Of a stretch of 64,000 bases of DNA, positions 38,183 through 47,190 are shown in pieces. The stretch's first letter is position 1. Every line of letters starts with the position of its first letter. The notes beneath the pieces were generated by a model, which had not been told where the DNA came from, did not search any database, and was given only the letters and a program-made list of their open reading frames with translations. The DNA comes from Streptococcus parasanguinis (GTDB lineage: Bacteria > Bacillota > Bacilli > Lactobacillales > Streptococcaceae), in NCBI RefSeq assembly GCF_901875555.1, contig NZ_CABFMD010000035.1, positions 1 through 64,000 on the forward strand, in the 5' to 3' direction. Position numbers and translations under genes: made by a program.

Positions 38183-38509
38183 TTATTCTTCGATGGCTGA
38201 ATCAGCATCTGAGCTAGCACCTTCTGTAGCAGTGGCTGAGATTCCTTCTGATACAGGAAGAACTGTTTTGATCGCTCCCAATTCAAAGGTCAGGTAGACA
38301 CCATCAACATCCAAGACAACGGTCTTGCGGTCTGTGTCGACTTCATCGATCGTTCCATACAAACCACCAATGGTGATGACTTCATTTCCTTTTTGAAGTT
38401 TATTCAAACTTTCCATCCGTTTTTGATATTGTTTCTTTTGGCTACGACTCATGAAAAACATCAAAGCAAACATGGCAATGAGAACAATCAGAAAACTTGC
38501 GTTTGGCAT
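38183..38509 (-). CDS. yajC: YajC, Sec translocon accessory subunit
   Basis: 108 residues: one N-terminal helix (ASFLIVLIAMFALMFFM), the basic SRSQKKQYQKRM, then the KGNEVITIGGLYGTIDEV beta motif typical of YajC. The acidic, Ser/Ala-rich tail (ATEGASSDADSAIEE) is common in streptococcal versions. Partner of SecDF/YidC in protein export. Confidence 0.93.
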   Translation of the reverse strand: MPNASFLIVLIAMFALMFFMSRSQKKQYQKRMESLNKLQKGNEVITIGGLYGTIDEVDTDRKTVVLDVDGVYLTFELGAIKTVLPVSEGISATATEGASSDADSAIEE

Positions 38510-38665
38510 ATCTTTCTCCTTTAATTTTCATATATGCTATACTATATCAAATTTCGCCTGTTTTTTCAAGTTTTCCCATCCTCATCAAACAAAATCAGAC
38601 TCTAGTCTCAGAGAGGAAGCAAGTTTTGATGAAAAAGAAAAAAACCACGAAAAGTGGGCTACTGA

Positions 38666-38911
38666 CTAATCAATCGTAATGCCATACTTTTCATGATTCT
38701 CATCATACCAATCAATCAAGGCCAAAGCTGTTTGATAGGTAATATTTTTGATTTTACTCGTTCCCTTAGTCAAAGTCGCTAGGCTCATTTTGCTGATGTT
38801 TGTTTCAGTTGCGACACGATAGCTCGTCAAGCGACCATCAACCATCAGTTGAACAACGGCTTCTACTTTTCTATATTCGGGAGTTGAGTAGATATCAATT
38901 GTATTGCTCAT
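38666..38911 (-). CDS. Small helix-turn-helix protein (phage/XRE-like)
   Basis: 81 residues from ATG 38911 (MSNTIDIYSTPEYRK). That start is preferred because GGAAG precedes it; an upstream in-frame ATG at 38929 has no ribosome binding site. The middle (LTSYRVATETNISKMSLATL) has the helix-turn-helix spacing of small XRE/Cro-like regulators, ending in NITYQTALALIDWYDENHE. Possibly a stand-alone transcription regulator or phage remnant. No adjacent operator was recognised. Confidence 0.6.
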   Translation of the reverse strand: MSNTIDIYSTPEYRKVEAVVQLMVDGRLTSYRVATETNISKMSLATLTKGTSKIKNITYQTALALIDWYDENHEKYGITID

Positions 38912-39080
38912 CTTACTTCCATTCCTCATATTTTTTTCTTGTATAGATTATATACTTATTTTCTTTATTTATTAATAATTTTGCTCAAATTGGGAAGATT
39001 TCACTAATTATTAATGTTTTTTTAGCCCAAATAAGGGGTTTTAGGCCTTATACAGCGAATAATTTCCCCCAGGTGGGAAG

Positions 39081-39121
39081 AAAAAATAAAGACCACTATA
39101 TGATAGCAGTCTCTATTTTTC
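39081..39121 (-). terminator. Probable clpL terminator
   Basis: Imperfect AT-rich stem (AAATAGAGAC against GTCTTTATTT on the minus strand) around a long loop, followed by a T-tract. It lies just after the clpL stop. Confidence 0.5.
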
Positions 39122-39136
39122 ACAAACTAATTCACC

Positions 39137-41266
39137 TTATTTCACTTGTTTATCAGCGTTTTCTTCCTTTTTTGTATCTTTTTCTCTGATCACAAGCACT
39201 CCATCTTCCATATCAGCTTCTAGGTGTTTAGCATCCAAGTTATCCAAGTGGAAGTCGGTAACTTTGTCACGGATTTGTTGTTCAACCACACGGCGGAGTG
39301 GACGCACACCCATGACTTCATCATATCCTTCTTCAGTCATATAAGCTTTGGCAGCTTCGCTCACAGCCAAGTCAATTTCTTTCTTAGAAAGGGTCTTATT
39401 GACATCTACCAACATCAAATCGACAATCTTTGAAAGGTCTTCCTTGCTCAAGTGTGAGAATTCAATCACAGCGTTGAAACGGTTGAGGAATTCTGGGCGG
39501 AAGTATGGTTTCAAACGATCCATGAGTTCTGGTTTATCCGCATCTTCTGTCAAATTCGCTTCGTAACCAAAGCCAGCGTTTGAAGTAGCGATAATCACTG
39601 TATTCTTGAAGTTGACGGTATTTCCTTGACCATCTGTCAAACGACCATCATCCAAAACTTGAAGGAGAAGGGTGATCACTTGAGGATCGGCCTTTTCGAT
39701 TTCATCCAGAAGGACGATAGAGTATGGATTACGACGGACACGTTCTGTCAAGGTATTGCTGTTGTCATCATAACCAACATAACCAGCTGTTGTACCAATC
39801 AATTTAGAAACGGCTGTGCGATCGCTGTATTCTGACATGTCCAAACGGATGATCGCATCTTTGGTTCCAAACATATCTAGAGCCAATTGCTTAGCCAACT
39901 CAGTCTTACCGACACCAGTAGGACCTACAAAGAGGAAGCTACCGATTGGGCGGTTCCCTTCGTCAAAGCCTGCACGGTTCCGACGGATGGCACGCGCTAC
40001 TGCTTCTACAGCCTTATCTTGACCGATAACCTTAGTTTGCAAACGGTGACCCATATCTTTCAAACGTTCGATATCCGTTGCCCCCATTTGTGATACTGGA
40101 ATACCGGTCATCCGTTCTACTGATTCTGCGACATCGTTGATTGTTGCAGTTACCTTATGATCTTCTGTATGGTTGGCAATTTTCTTTTCCAACTCTTCGA
40201 TACGTACTTTTGCCTTCAAAGCCGCTTCGTAATCTTCTTTTGCCGCAGCTTCTTCTTGTTTCGTTTTTTCAGCTTCGATTTCATGTTCTACAGCGTGCAC
40301 ATCTGTTACTGGATGTTGGGCTGCCAAGTGAGCTGCTGTCACATCGACCAAGTCAATGGCCTTATCAGGCAAGCTCCGTTGTGGAATGTATTGAACAGAA
40401 TAGTCAACTGCTGCCTTCAAGACTTCATCCGGCAAGATGACATTGTGGTGTTTTTCGTAAAGGTCACGGATTCCTTGGAGAATCTTAAAGGTATCCTCTG
40501 CAGACGGCGCATTGACCTTGACTTCGTTGAAACGACGAGCCAAAGCCGCATTCTTCAAGATGGTGTTGCGGTATTCGTCTTGGGTCGTTGCCCCGATTAC
40601 GGACAATTCCCCACGTGAAAGGGCAGGCTTGATAATATCTGCAAGGCCTTTCGAGCCTTGACCATCTCCTGTGCTCCCTGCACCAAGGATTTGATGGATT
40701 TCATCAAAGAAGAGAATGACATTTCCCATCGCCTTGACTTCTTGGATCAAGTTTTGGATATTTTCTTCGAAGCTACCACGGTATTGCGTACCAGCCTCAA
40801 GACCAGAAATATCGATCGAGATGATTTCTTTGTTCTTGATGGCAGCTGGGACATCACCGTTCACAATAGCTTGAGCCAAACCTTCTACTACTGCAGTTTT
40901 ACCTACACCGGCATCCCCAACAAGGACCGGATTGTTCTTGGTACGACGAGACAAAATTTCCGCAGCTTCTTGAATTTCTTCATTCCGTCCGATGACAGGA
41001 TCCAATTTGCCTTCACGGGCTTCTTCGGTTAAGTTGCGACCAAGTTTTGCAAGAATCCCATCTTGTTTCATGCCTTTAGCTTGACTGTGTTGAGCTTGTT
41101 CACTTCCTTCGTTTGGAAGTTGACCTGTTTGACGGTAAATGGCGAATTCTTCTGGTGTCACTTCACGACCATTAATCATATAGCGACGACTTTCAGAACG
41201 GAAACCACCCATGTTTCCCATCAGTTGATTGAAAAGATCATCCATATTGTTAAAGTTGTTGTTCAT
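39137..41266 (-). CDS. clpL: ClpL, Hsp100-type disaggregase
   Basis: 709 residues. A short N-terminal region with [17 protein letters not shown] and [19 protein letters not shown] replaces the usual Clp N-domain, which is diagnostic of ClpL. AAA1 has Walker A GDAGVGKT (~118) and LFFDEIH; a short coiled-coil middle domain ([20 protein letters not shown]) follows; AAA2 has GPTGVGKTE (~450) and [12 protein letters not shown]. There is no ClpP-docking IGF loop that I can see, consistent with a disaggregase acting without ClpP. ClpL is a heat and acid stress chaperone. Upstream are a consensus promoter, a leader peptide and repeated motifs, but no CtsR box was found. Confidence 0.93.
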   Translation of the reverse strand: MNNNFNNMDDLFNQLMGNMGGFRSESRRYMINGREVTPEEFAIYRQTGQLPNEGSEQAQHSQAKGMKQDGILAKLGRNLTEEAREGKLDPVIGRNEEIQEAAEILSRRTKNNPVLVGDAGVGKTAVVEGLAQAIVNGDVPAAIKNKEIISIDISGLEAGTQYRGSFEENIQNLIQEVKAMGNVILFFDEIHQILGAGSTGDGQGSKGLADIIKPALSRGELSVIGATTQDEYRNTILKNAALARRFNEVKVNAPSAEDTFKILQGIRDLYEKHHNVILPDEVLKAAVDYSVQYIPQRSLPDKAIDLVDVTAAHLAAQHPVTDVHAVEHEIEAEKTKQEEAAAKEDYEAALKAKVRIEELEKKIANHTEDHKVTATINDVAESVERMTGIPVSQMGATDIERLKDMGHRLQTKVIGQDKAVEAVARAIRRNRAGFDEGNRPIGSFLFVGPTGVGKTELAKQLALDMFGTKDAIIRLDMSEYSDRTAVSKLIGTTAGYVGYDDNSNTLTERVRRNPYSIVLLDEIEKADPQVITLLLQVLDDGRLTDGQGNTVNFKNTVIIATSNAGFGYEANLTEDADKPELMDRLKPYFRPEFLNRFNAVIEFSHLSKEDLSKIVDLMLVDVNKTLSKKEIDLAVSEAAKAYMTEEGYDEVMGVRPLRRVVEQQIRDKVTDFHLDNLDAKHLEADMEDGVLVIREKDTKKEENADKQVK

Positions 41267-41384
41267 ATTTGTTACCTCTAATTTACATAATTTTAATTCA
41301 TTCTTGAAAAATTAGCAGACCAAATGGCTGCCATTTAATTGTTTACATAATTTAAATTCATTTATTTAATAATAGCCTCAAGGG

Positions 41385-41441
41385 CTATCCGTTTCTATTC
41401 TTCCTTTTATCAATTAGTTGTCTTAGTTTTGGAAATAGCAT
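41385..41441 (-). CDS. clpL leader peptide, 18 codons
   Basis: ATG at 41441-41439 preceded by AAAGGAG with an 8-base spacing. Encodes MLFPKLRQLIDKRKNRNG and stops at TAG 41387-41385. The stop falls inside a hairpin (ATAGCC / GGCTAT, complement of about 41373-41388) followed by an AT-rich run. It lies in the ~240-base leader between the clpL promoter and clpL. The strong ribosome binding site and the hairpin suggest attenuation control. Confidence 0.5.
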   Translation of the reverse strand: MLFPKLRQLIDKRKNRNG

Positions 41442-41515
41442 CGCACAATCTCCTTTCACACTATTGATCTTGTAAACCAGTAGGTTTTTCCAACCCCTCT
41501 TTGTTTACATAAATT

Positions 41516-41544
41516 ATTGTAACACAGACAAATTTCTTTGTCAA
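41516..41544 (-). promoter_or_regulatory. clpL promoter with overlapping palindrome
   Basis: TTGACA (complement of 41539-41544), 17-base spacer, TACAAT (complement of 41516-41521). A perfect palindrome GACAAA-GAAA-TTTGTC (41527-41542 on the complement) overlaps the -35 and spacer, a natural repressor site. Confidence 0.75.
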
Positions 41545-41580
41545 CACTTTTTTACATAATTTTTTTGAAATTATGTAAAA

Positions 41581-41602
41581 AATCTGGATGTCCCTCCAGA
41601 TT
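41581..41602 (-). terminator. Terminator of the reverse-toxin (TslA-like) operon
   Basis: AATCTGGA / TCCAGATT stem with a six-base loop; the minus strand continues as TTTTTTAC. Confidence 0.85.
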
Positions 41603-41625
41603 CCACATTTAATAGAAGTTCTTGG

Positions 41626-41925
41626 CTAGATAAATTTAAATTTCCCAGCTTTTTCTTGAATAACTGTCTGTACATTTTTAGCAAATTGCCCCATCATGGA
41701 CTGATCCAGTTGCTTTCCGACTACCTGGACGTCTTCTTTGGCTACCGTTGTATTCGCAGTCAAGCCATCATTGTAACGCATCTCGACTCCTGCTTTTCTA
41801 ATTAATAAAACGGGAGCATAGACGACCCGGATTAAGTCTTTTTCGAGTTTCTTGCGACTTTCGATGAGTCTCATCTTATCTTTCATATCTAAATCAAAGA
41901 AATCTTTGACTGGACTATCACCCAT
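41626..41925 (-). CDS. Small helical partner of the lipase toxin (TlaA-like)
   Basis: 99 residues. Start VKDFFDLDMKDKMRLIESRK, then a helical segment and KNVQTVIQEKAGKFKFI at the end. No recognised family. It is the last gene of the lipase-toxin operon, 18 bp after the other helical protein. In the S. aureus TslA locus, two small helical proteins (TlaA1, TlaA2) encoded next to the lipase bind its C-terminal domain for export. The assignment here is by position and size. Confidence 0.5.
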   Translation of the reverse strand: MGDSPVKDFFDLDMKDKMRLIESRKKLEKDLIRVVYAPVLLIRKAGVEMRYNDGLTANTTVAKEDVQVVGKQLDQSMMGQFAKNVQTVIQEKAGKFKFI

Positions 41926-41943
41926 ACTTTCTCCTCTTCTATA

Positions 41944-42324
41944 CTATGAAACTTTATCTTGTGCAATCTCCTCTTCCAGTTGGCATTTATCTTTCCGGTA
42001 GGATTGCCATAAATTCTCTTCTTCGATTTCGATCTGTTTTAATGCTACTTGTGCTGCATCTCTAGCTTCTAGATCATACTCCTCCATACAGCGATGGAGG
42101 GAATCCCATTCACAACTGACATCTACATCCTGCTCTTGTAAGAAGGAAGCTGCCACCGCATACTCTTCTTCCAACATCTGGGTGAAGAGCTGCTGTTTTC
42201 TTTCTACTAAGCAACGCTTTTCATCTAGCTCCAAGCGCGCTTTTTGGAACTCTCTTTCCAAGTGATCTAGTTTCTTTTCCTTTTTCGAAAGAGTAGATGA
42301 AATTAATAAGCTAGTTGTTCCCAC
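41944..42324 (-). CDS. Coiled-coil partner of the lipase toxin (TlaA-like)
   Basis: 126 residues, strongly helical and charged: KKEKKLDHLEREFQKARLEL, then ERKQQLFTQMLEEEYAVAA, ending KDKCQLEEEIAQDKVS. It has a Lap2/DUF3958-like appearance. The start overlaps the end of the lipase gene by 22 bp, so it is translationally coupled. It is expected to pair with the C-terminal helical domain of the lipase as TlaA proteins do with TslA. Confidence 0.55.
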   Translation of the reverse strand: MGTTSLLISSTLSKKEKKLDHLEREFQKARLELDEKRCLVERKQQLFTQMLEEEYAVAASFLQEQDVDVSCEWDSLHRCMEEYDLEARDAAQVALKQIEIEEENLWQSYRKDKCQLEEEIAQDKVS

Positions 42325-43898
42325 TGGTTCATTTCTCCTGCTATTTCTTGATCTTTTGTTTTTAAGAGCTCAATCCCTGCATTCACTTGCTCGTTTAAAG
42401 CATGGAATTCATTTGATAAGGACTGATACGCAGCCAAACGGTTGTCGAACCTTTCTCTTACTTCAGTGACAACTGTCTGCTTTGTTGCACCAGCCAGCGC
42501 ATAGGCCTCTTCTACTTCTGTAAGATGGAGAATGAATCCTTTCGGAACGGTCTGTAATACTTTCTCCAAAGCTTCTAAATCCGAATCCAGTTGTGTCTTA
42601 GATTTCTGAGCTTGCTCCAGCCCTTCATCCACTACTCGAATCAGCTCATCAGAAGCCAAGCGCGCCTGCAAGGCATCGAGATAGATTTGTTCACTTGAAC
42701 TCAGCCCACCACCTGTTTTTTGTAATTTATCCTTTAGGCGATAGTAAACCTTCATCCGCTCTTCAATAATTTCCTTCCGAGTGATGGCTTCCGTTCCCTT
42801 TTCAAGAACCAAATCTCCATTCTTATCATAGATATAACCATGCATCATGTGCTGTCGGCCTATATCTTTCAGGTTCTTTGTTTTGAGGTGCTTAACAATC
42901 CCACTGGCACCCTTGCTTCCAGAATCTGGATATCCCAAACTAACTAGATCTTTATGGTCAATGTGGTTGTAGATCTTATACTTCAGCGCATCTATACGTG
43001 CTTTTTGATCTGGTGTTAAGATGGAGTAGGCATTAGGACCATTGTATAGATGGACGATCCCAATGTGAGAAGCTTCTTCTTCGGTCAAGCAGGCAAGAGC
43101 ATACTGAATATCCATAGATCCCAGAGAGTGACCATATAGATCAATCTTGGCATTGGGGTATTTTCTGATCACCTCTTTCAAATGAGCTGCAACATCTTTA
43201 AATTGTGGAGGCGGGAAAGTACCGTTTTCGTCATTGTATTTTTTTAAAAAAGCAGCTCCCATTAAAGTAGGAAATCTAACCTGTTCTTCAGCTGTCCTTT
43301 CTGCAAAAAATCCGACCATATCTGATACTTTTTCCTGTACGAAATTGCTGACAGGATTGTCCATCGCTTTTTGTATGAATCTACCTAAGGGAGTGGCCTC
43401 CGGTGGAAGATTAACAGATGTAGGAATAATTGCATCTTCAAAAGCTTCTACAGCATTGTTAAAACCATCTTTAGCCTTATCTCGTGCATAATTTTTCGCA
43501 TATTCTGTTGCATACTCGCTCGCACCACCAGGATTAAGAATGTTAGAAGCTGCCGGCAAATCTGTCCCTACCCAATCCGTAAATGTATCATGGAGTAATT
43601 TCTGTGTACTTGTTTCTGTTTCCGATCCCTTCATCAAAACTGTCACATCATGGATTTGGGCGCGATCTTCATCAGAAGCAGAATAAGGGACCGCTTTTTG
43701 GTTCTCGCCTTGGCCATTGTTAGTAAGAACGAATACCTGCTCTTCATTGCCATTGACACTATCATAGATGTGAGCGGTATGGCCTACATAATATTTTCCT
43801 TTTTCAATAGTTTGCTTTTTCCCAATTTCTGATGGGACATATTCTAATAAAGCGACCTCCTTATGTAAATAATCTGAATTTATAGAATTATTGTCCAT
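42303..43898 (-). CDS. Reverse-architecture T7SS lipase toxin (TslA-like)
   Basis: 531 residues with no Sec signal. The N-terminal ~370 residues are an alpha/beta-hydrolase lipase of the DUF2974/class 3 type: nucleophile elbow GHSLGS with Ser258, preceded by KYPNAKIDLY. Candidate Asp in YNHIDHKDLVSLGYPDSG and His in RQHMMHGYIYD complete the triad. The last ~160 residues are helical (LDALQARLASDELIRVVDEG; QVNAGIELLKTKDQEIAGEM) and resemble an LXG-like domain placed at the C-terminus, the reverse of normal LXG toxins. That layout, two lipoprotein genes upstream and two small helical genes downstream match the S. aureus TslA phospholipase locus. Overlaps the upstream lipoprotein gene by 11 bp. 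Lipid target is inferred from TslA. Confidence 0.75.
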   Translation of the reverse strand: MDNNSINSDYLHKEVALLEYVPSEIGKKQTIEKGKYYVGHTAHIYDSVNGNEEQVFVLTNNGQGENQKAVPYSASDEDRAQIHDVTVLMKGSETETSTQKLLHDTFTDWVGTDLPAASNILNPGGASEYATEYAKNYARDKAKDGFNNAVEAFEDAIIPTSVNLPPEATPLGRFIQKAMDNPVSNFVQEKVSDMVGFFAERTAEEQVRFPTLMGAAFLKKYNDENGTFPPPQFKDVAAHLKEVIRKYPNAKIDLYGHSLGSMDIQYALACLTEEEASHIGIVHLYNGPNAYSILTPDQKARIDALKYKIYNHIDHKDLVSLGYPDSGSKGASGIVKHLKTKNLKDIGRQHMMHGYIYDKNGDLVLEKGTEAITRKEIIEERMKVYYRLKDKLQKTGGGLSSSEQIYLDALQARLASDELIRVVDEGLEQAQKSKTQLDSDLEALEKVLQTVPKGFILHLTEVEEAYALAGATKQTVVTEVRERFDNRLAAYQSLSNEFHALNEQVNAGIELLKTKDQEIAGEMNQWEQLAY

Positions 43899-44283
43899 TA
43901 TATTTCCCTTCTAAAAGTTCATCCAGCTCCATAGGTGTACTGGATGCCGCAACATGATATGATCCTAATTCCTTTTCTATTACTACCATATCAACAATCA
44001 ACTTATCATCATTATTAATAACAATCTCAATATTAATCCCTTCCATTGGATTATACTTTAATTTATCTTTTAAAATCCTATAAGTCTTTATTTTCCCATT
44101 TGAAGTCAGTGCTTCCGAATCCAGGTTTTTTAGATATTCTTCAATCGCTACCTTCATCTTCTTGCTCTCTGCGATTTGAATCATTTCTTGTTTCTTGGCA
44201 GATTGTCCATTAAAATAGCTACATCCCCCTAAGCTCAGGCTAAATACTACCATTATCAACACAATAAATTTACTTTTTTTCAT
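43888..44283 (-). CDS. Small lipoprotein, probable immunity to the lipase toxin (TilA-like)
   Basis: 131 residues with signal peptide and lipobox LGGC. The mature part has EMIQIAESKKMKVAIEEYLK, NGKIKTYRILKDKLKYNPME and INNDDKLIVDMVVIEK, the DUF1310-type pattern known in streptococci, compatible with a small cystatin-like fold. In S. aureus the TslA toxin is neutralised by the lipoprotein TilA on the cell surface. The gene overlaps the lipase start by 11 bp. Very similar in layout to the lipoprotein at 44451-44849. Confidence 0.65.
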   Translation of the reverse strand: MKKSKFIVLIMVVFSLSLGGCSYFNGQSAKKQEMIQIAESKKMKVAIEEYLKNLDSEALTSNGKIKTYRILKDKLKYNPMEGINIEIVINNDDKLIVDMVVIEKELGSYHVAASSTPMELDELLEGKYNGQ

Positions 44284-44450
44284 CTTCTTCCCATTCTTTC
44301 TTCAGCTTTCTTAAAATTTATTATACAAAATTACATCCATACCTGAAATGTTACTTTTGTTAAAAAATATTGCCAAATCGTTACAAGCACTAGCTATTAA
44401 TGTAACATATTGATTTTGATCCAGAAATATTTCTATTTACCTAAATGAGT

Positions 44451-44849
44451 TTATTTCCCAGTCTCTTCTGCTTTACTTAACAGATCATCTAATTTTGCTG
44501 AAATACCGTAACTACCTGCTTCGAACTGTCCTGAATCTTCCATTTGAACAGTCGTATCGATCGTTAACTTTTTATCGCCATTGATAACGAGATAGACATT
44601 CATGCCTCCCATTGGGTTGTATTCCAATTTACCTTTTATCAGGGTATAGGAGTGAATGACTCCTTCTGAAGTGAAAGCTTTAGGATCGATACTGATTAAC
44701 AAGTGTTTTAACGCTCGCTCCATTTTCGTGCTTTCTGCAATCTGAATCATTTCTCTTCTCTCAGCAGCTTTATCCGTAAAAAAACTGCAACCTCCTAGAA
44801 ACAAAGTCAGTAAGAATAGTAGTACAAATCGTTTTTTTTTATCAGTCAT
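44451..44849 (-). CDS. Second TilA-like (DUF1310-type) lipoprotein
   Basis: 132 residues, lipobox LGGC after a basic start (MTDKKKRFVLLFLLTLFLGG). Shares EMIQIAES, GVIHSYTLIKGKLEYNPMGG and LVINGDKKLTI with the neighbour at 43888-44283, so the pair arose by duplication and diverged. Extra immunity-like lipoprotein copies are common beside toxin genes and may protect against toxin variants of other strains. A 167-bp gap with an inverted GTTAC/GTAAC pair (about 44379-44406) separates it from the next gene, which may have its own promoter. Confidence 0.6.
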   Translation of the reverse strand: MTDKKKRFVLLFLLTLFLGGCSFFTDKAAERREMIQIAESTKMERALKHLLISIDPKAFTSEGVIHSYTLIKGKLEYNPMGGMNVYLVINGDKKLTIDTTVQMEDSGQFEAGSYGISAKLDDLLSKAEETGK

Positions 44850-44931
44850 ATTTCCCTCTCACTTATATTATTCGTAATTATTTTCGAAAATGGCTCTTTT
44901 TTTAAAAATAATTTTTTCCAGAATCAAAAAA

Positions 44932-44950
44932 CACACCCAACTAGGGTGTG
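44932..44950 (-). terminator. Terminator of the amino-acid ABC transporter operon
   Basis: CACACCC / GGGTGTG stem with a five-base loop, followed on the minus strand by TTTTTTG. Confidence 0.85.
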
Positions 44951-44957
44951 CCTCTTG

Positions 44958-45722
44958 TTAAATCATGTATTCGACACTATAAGTGGCGTCGGATAGAATC
45001 CGTGATAGGAATTGTTTGGTTCGTTCTTCTTTTGGACTGTTGAAAAATTCATGCGGTTCATTTTCTTCGATGATGTGCCCGCCATCCATAAAGATGACAT
45101 GGTTGGCCACATCACGCGCAAAGCTCATCTCATGCGTCACGACAACCATGGTCACTCCTTCTTGGGCCAATTGTTTCATGACATCTAAGACATCCCCAAC
45201 CAATTCTGGGTCTAGCGCTGAAGTCGGCTCATCCAGCAAGATAACATCTGGCTTGACTGCGATGGCACGTGCGATTCCTATCCGTTGCTGCTGACCACCT
45301 GATAATTGAGAAGGATAGTAATCCTTGTAAGCGAGGAGCCCGACTTTTTCAAGGGCGGATTCTGCCCGTTGGATGGCCTCTTCTTTTGGAATCTTACGAG
45401 CTACAATCAATCCTTCCAAGATATTTTCAAGTGCTGTTTTGTTGGCAAATAGATTGTAATGCTGAAAAACAAAGGCTGTCTTTTGACGAATTTCTAAAAT
45501 TTCCTTTTTACTGAGTTTGGAGAGGTCGTACTCTTTTCCACCTAGGGTTAAGTGGCCGGTATCTGCCTTTTCTAAGTGATTGAGGCAGCGAAGGAAGGTT
45601 GTTTTTCCTGATCCAGATGGCCCCAAAATGACGACGACGTCCCCCTGGTTAACCTTGAGATTAACATCTACCAGGACTTGATGGTCCTTAAATTTTTTCG
45701 ATACGTGTTCTACTTCTAACAT
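44958..45722 (-). CDS. Amino-acid ABC transporter ATPase
   Basis: 254 residues, polar amino-acid (PAAT/GlnQ-TcyC) type. Walker [10 protein letters not shown] (~34-42), Q-loop VFQHYNLF, signature LSGGQQQR, Walker [13 protein letters not shown], switch VVTHEMSF. Energises the two permeases encoded upstream. Last gene of the operon. The substrate is not fixed by this subunit. Confidence 0.93.
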   Translation of the reverse strand: MLEVEHVSKKFKDHQVLVDVNLKVNQGDVVVILGPSGSGKTTFLRCLNHLEKADTGHLTLGGKEYDLSKLSKKEILEIRQKTAFVFQHYNLFANKTALENILEGLIVARKIPKEEAIQRAESALEKVGLLAYKDYYPSQLSGGQQQRIGIARAIAVKPDVILLDEPTSALDPELVGDVLDVMKQLAQEGVTMVVVTHEMSFARDVANHVIFMDGGHIIEENEPHEFFNSPKEERTKQFLSRILSDATYSVEYMI

Positions 45723-45741
45723 CTTCTTATTTCTCCTTCTT

Positions 45742-46428
45742 CTATGCGAGTGTCAGGCGTTTTTCTAAGAGATTGAATCCCCACTGAATCAGGCCACAAA
45801 TGACAATATAAAGAATAAAAATCACGAGATAGGATTCAAAATATTGATAACCATAAGAGGCTTCGACCTTGGCAATGGCGGTGATATCCTTGATGGTCAT
45901 GACAAAGACAAGAGAGGTTCCTTTGACCAAGTTGATGACCAGGTTACACAGATTGGGCAGGGCTGCACGCAAGGCTTGTGGAAAAACAATGCGGATATAG
46001 GCTTGGCGGTTGGTCAAACCGATGGCTTGCGCTGCTTCTAGCTGGCCCTTATCCACCGTCAGAATGGCTGAGCGTAGAATTTCAGCCAGACTTCCTGTTG
46101 TCATCAGGCTAAAGATGATAAAGGCATAGTAAATGGGATTGATCTCAAAGACATTAAAGTGACTGCCAATACTCTTAAAAAAGCTATTTAAGAGGCTAGG
46201 AAAGAGACTATAAAAGAAGAGGATCAAGAGAATCGGAGGTGTAGCACGGATAAAGGCCAAGTATACCACTGAGAAACTGCGAACCCCTTTGACTTTATAG
46301 ATCTGGCCGAGTGCCAAAAAGAGGGCTGGAAAAAAACTCAAGAGGATCGATACGACCATGATCAGAAGGGTCACTGGAACACCACCCAAGGTGGCTAGAA
46401 ATGTTTTACTAATAAAATTAAAATCCAT
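45742..46428 (-). CDS. Amino-acid ABC transporter permease 2
   Basis: 228 residues, about five transmembrane helices and the HisMQ/PAAT EAA-loop in [20 protein letters not shown]. Forms the channel with the permease at 46432. Starts 4 bp after that gene, so co-translated. Confidence 0.92.
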   Translation of the reverse strand: MDFNFISKTFLATLGGVPVTLLIMVVSILLSFFPALFLALGQIYKVKGVRSFSVVYLAFIRATPPILLILFFYSLFPSLLNSFFKSIGSHFNVFEINPIYYAFIIFSLMTTGSLAEILRSAILTVDKGQLEAAQAIGLTNRQAYIRIVFPQALRAALPNLCNLVINLVKGTSLVFVMTIKDITAIAKVEASYGYQYFESYLVIFILYIVICGLIQWGFNLLEKRLTLA

Positions 46429-46431
46429 AAG

Positions 46432-47124
46432 CTACCTTTCTGTTACACTGAGTCGTTTCTCAAGGAGTTGAGCGGAGACGGAGATTACAAGGGCAATCGC
46501 CCAGTAGATCACTGCTACAGCTGTATAGGTCTCGAGGGAATAATTCCCAAGATTGCGGCTGATCAAGTTGTTTCCTGCTCCCATGATATCAATAAAGCCA
46601 ATGGTATAAGCCAAAGCGGCATCGCGCATAAGGTTCAAGATGGCAGTCGTCATATTGGGAAGAGCTACACGAAAGGCTTGGGGAAGGACAATCCGCCAAA
46701 TGGTTTGAGCTGGCGTCAAGCCAATACTCAAGCCTGCTTCCATCTGCCCTTTTGGAATGGCCAAATAAGCGGCCTTGAAGACCTCAGAGATCATAGCAGC
46801 AAAGAGAAGAAACATGGCTACAAGGACAAAGACAAACTTGGACCAGTGATCAATGTCAATGCCTAACCACCAGTTCAAAAATTGGGGGAGTCCATAAAAG
46901 ACCAAAAAGAGCAAGACAATCGGAGGGGTACAGCGCAAGGTAAAGACATAGCCTTTTGCAAGACCTGCTCCTACCTTATCTTCTGATACCTGTGCCCAGG
47001 TCAAAACCAAGCCAAAAGCAGAACCAAGAACCGTCGTTAACAGCATCAAAGCTAGGGTCGCTGGCAAGGCTTGGACCAAGGTTGGAAGAAATGACCAGAC
47101 CTTGGAAATGTCGTATGAGACCAT
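46432..47124 (-). CDS. Amino-acid ABC transporter permease 1
   Basis: 230 residues, same family: EAGLSIGLTPAQTIWRIVLP as EAA loop and GLPQFLNWW in an external loop. Pairs with the neighbouring permease. Distance to the binding-protein gene is 66 bp without a hairpin, consistent with one operon. Confidence 0.92.
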   Translation of the reverse strand: MVSYDISKVWSFLPTLVQALPATLALMLLTTVLGSAFGLVLTWAQVSEDKVGAGLAKGYVFTLRCTPPIVLLFLVFYGLPQFLNWWLGIDIDHWSKFVFVLVAMFLLFAAMISEVFKAAYLAIPKGQMEAGLSIGLTPAQTIWRIVLPQAFRVALPNMTTAILNLMRDAALAYTIGFIDIMGAGNNLISRNLGNYSLETYTAVAVIYWAIALVISVSAQLLEKRLSVTER

Positions 47125-47190
47125 CTTTCTTTTCCTTTCTTTATCCGGATAGAAATAAGGAAGCTGGGGCTATGCGCACCCAGTTCCATC

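Larger units (their letters stand above)
41267..41580 (-). promoter_or_regulatory. clpL upstream region with repeated TTTACATAATTT motifs
   Basis: TTTACATAATTT occurs at 41282-41293, 41342-41353 and 41551-41562, as a variant at 41504-41515, and inverted at 41568-41579. The first two are extended alike by -AATTCATT. Three copies would be in the transcribed leader and two lie upstream of the promoter. No known regulator site comes to mind. Confidence 0.5.

Noticed and set aside
41267-41580. CtsR or CIRCE heat-shock operator upstream of clpL
   Set aside because: Neither the tandem GTCAAA heptads nor TTAGCACTC-N9-GAGTGCTAA is present; only a different palindrome overlaps the promoter.
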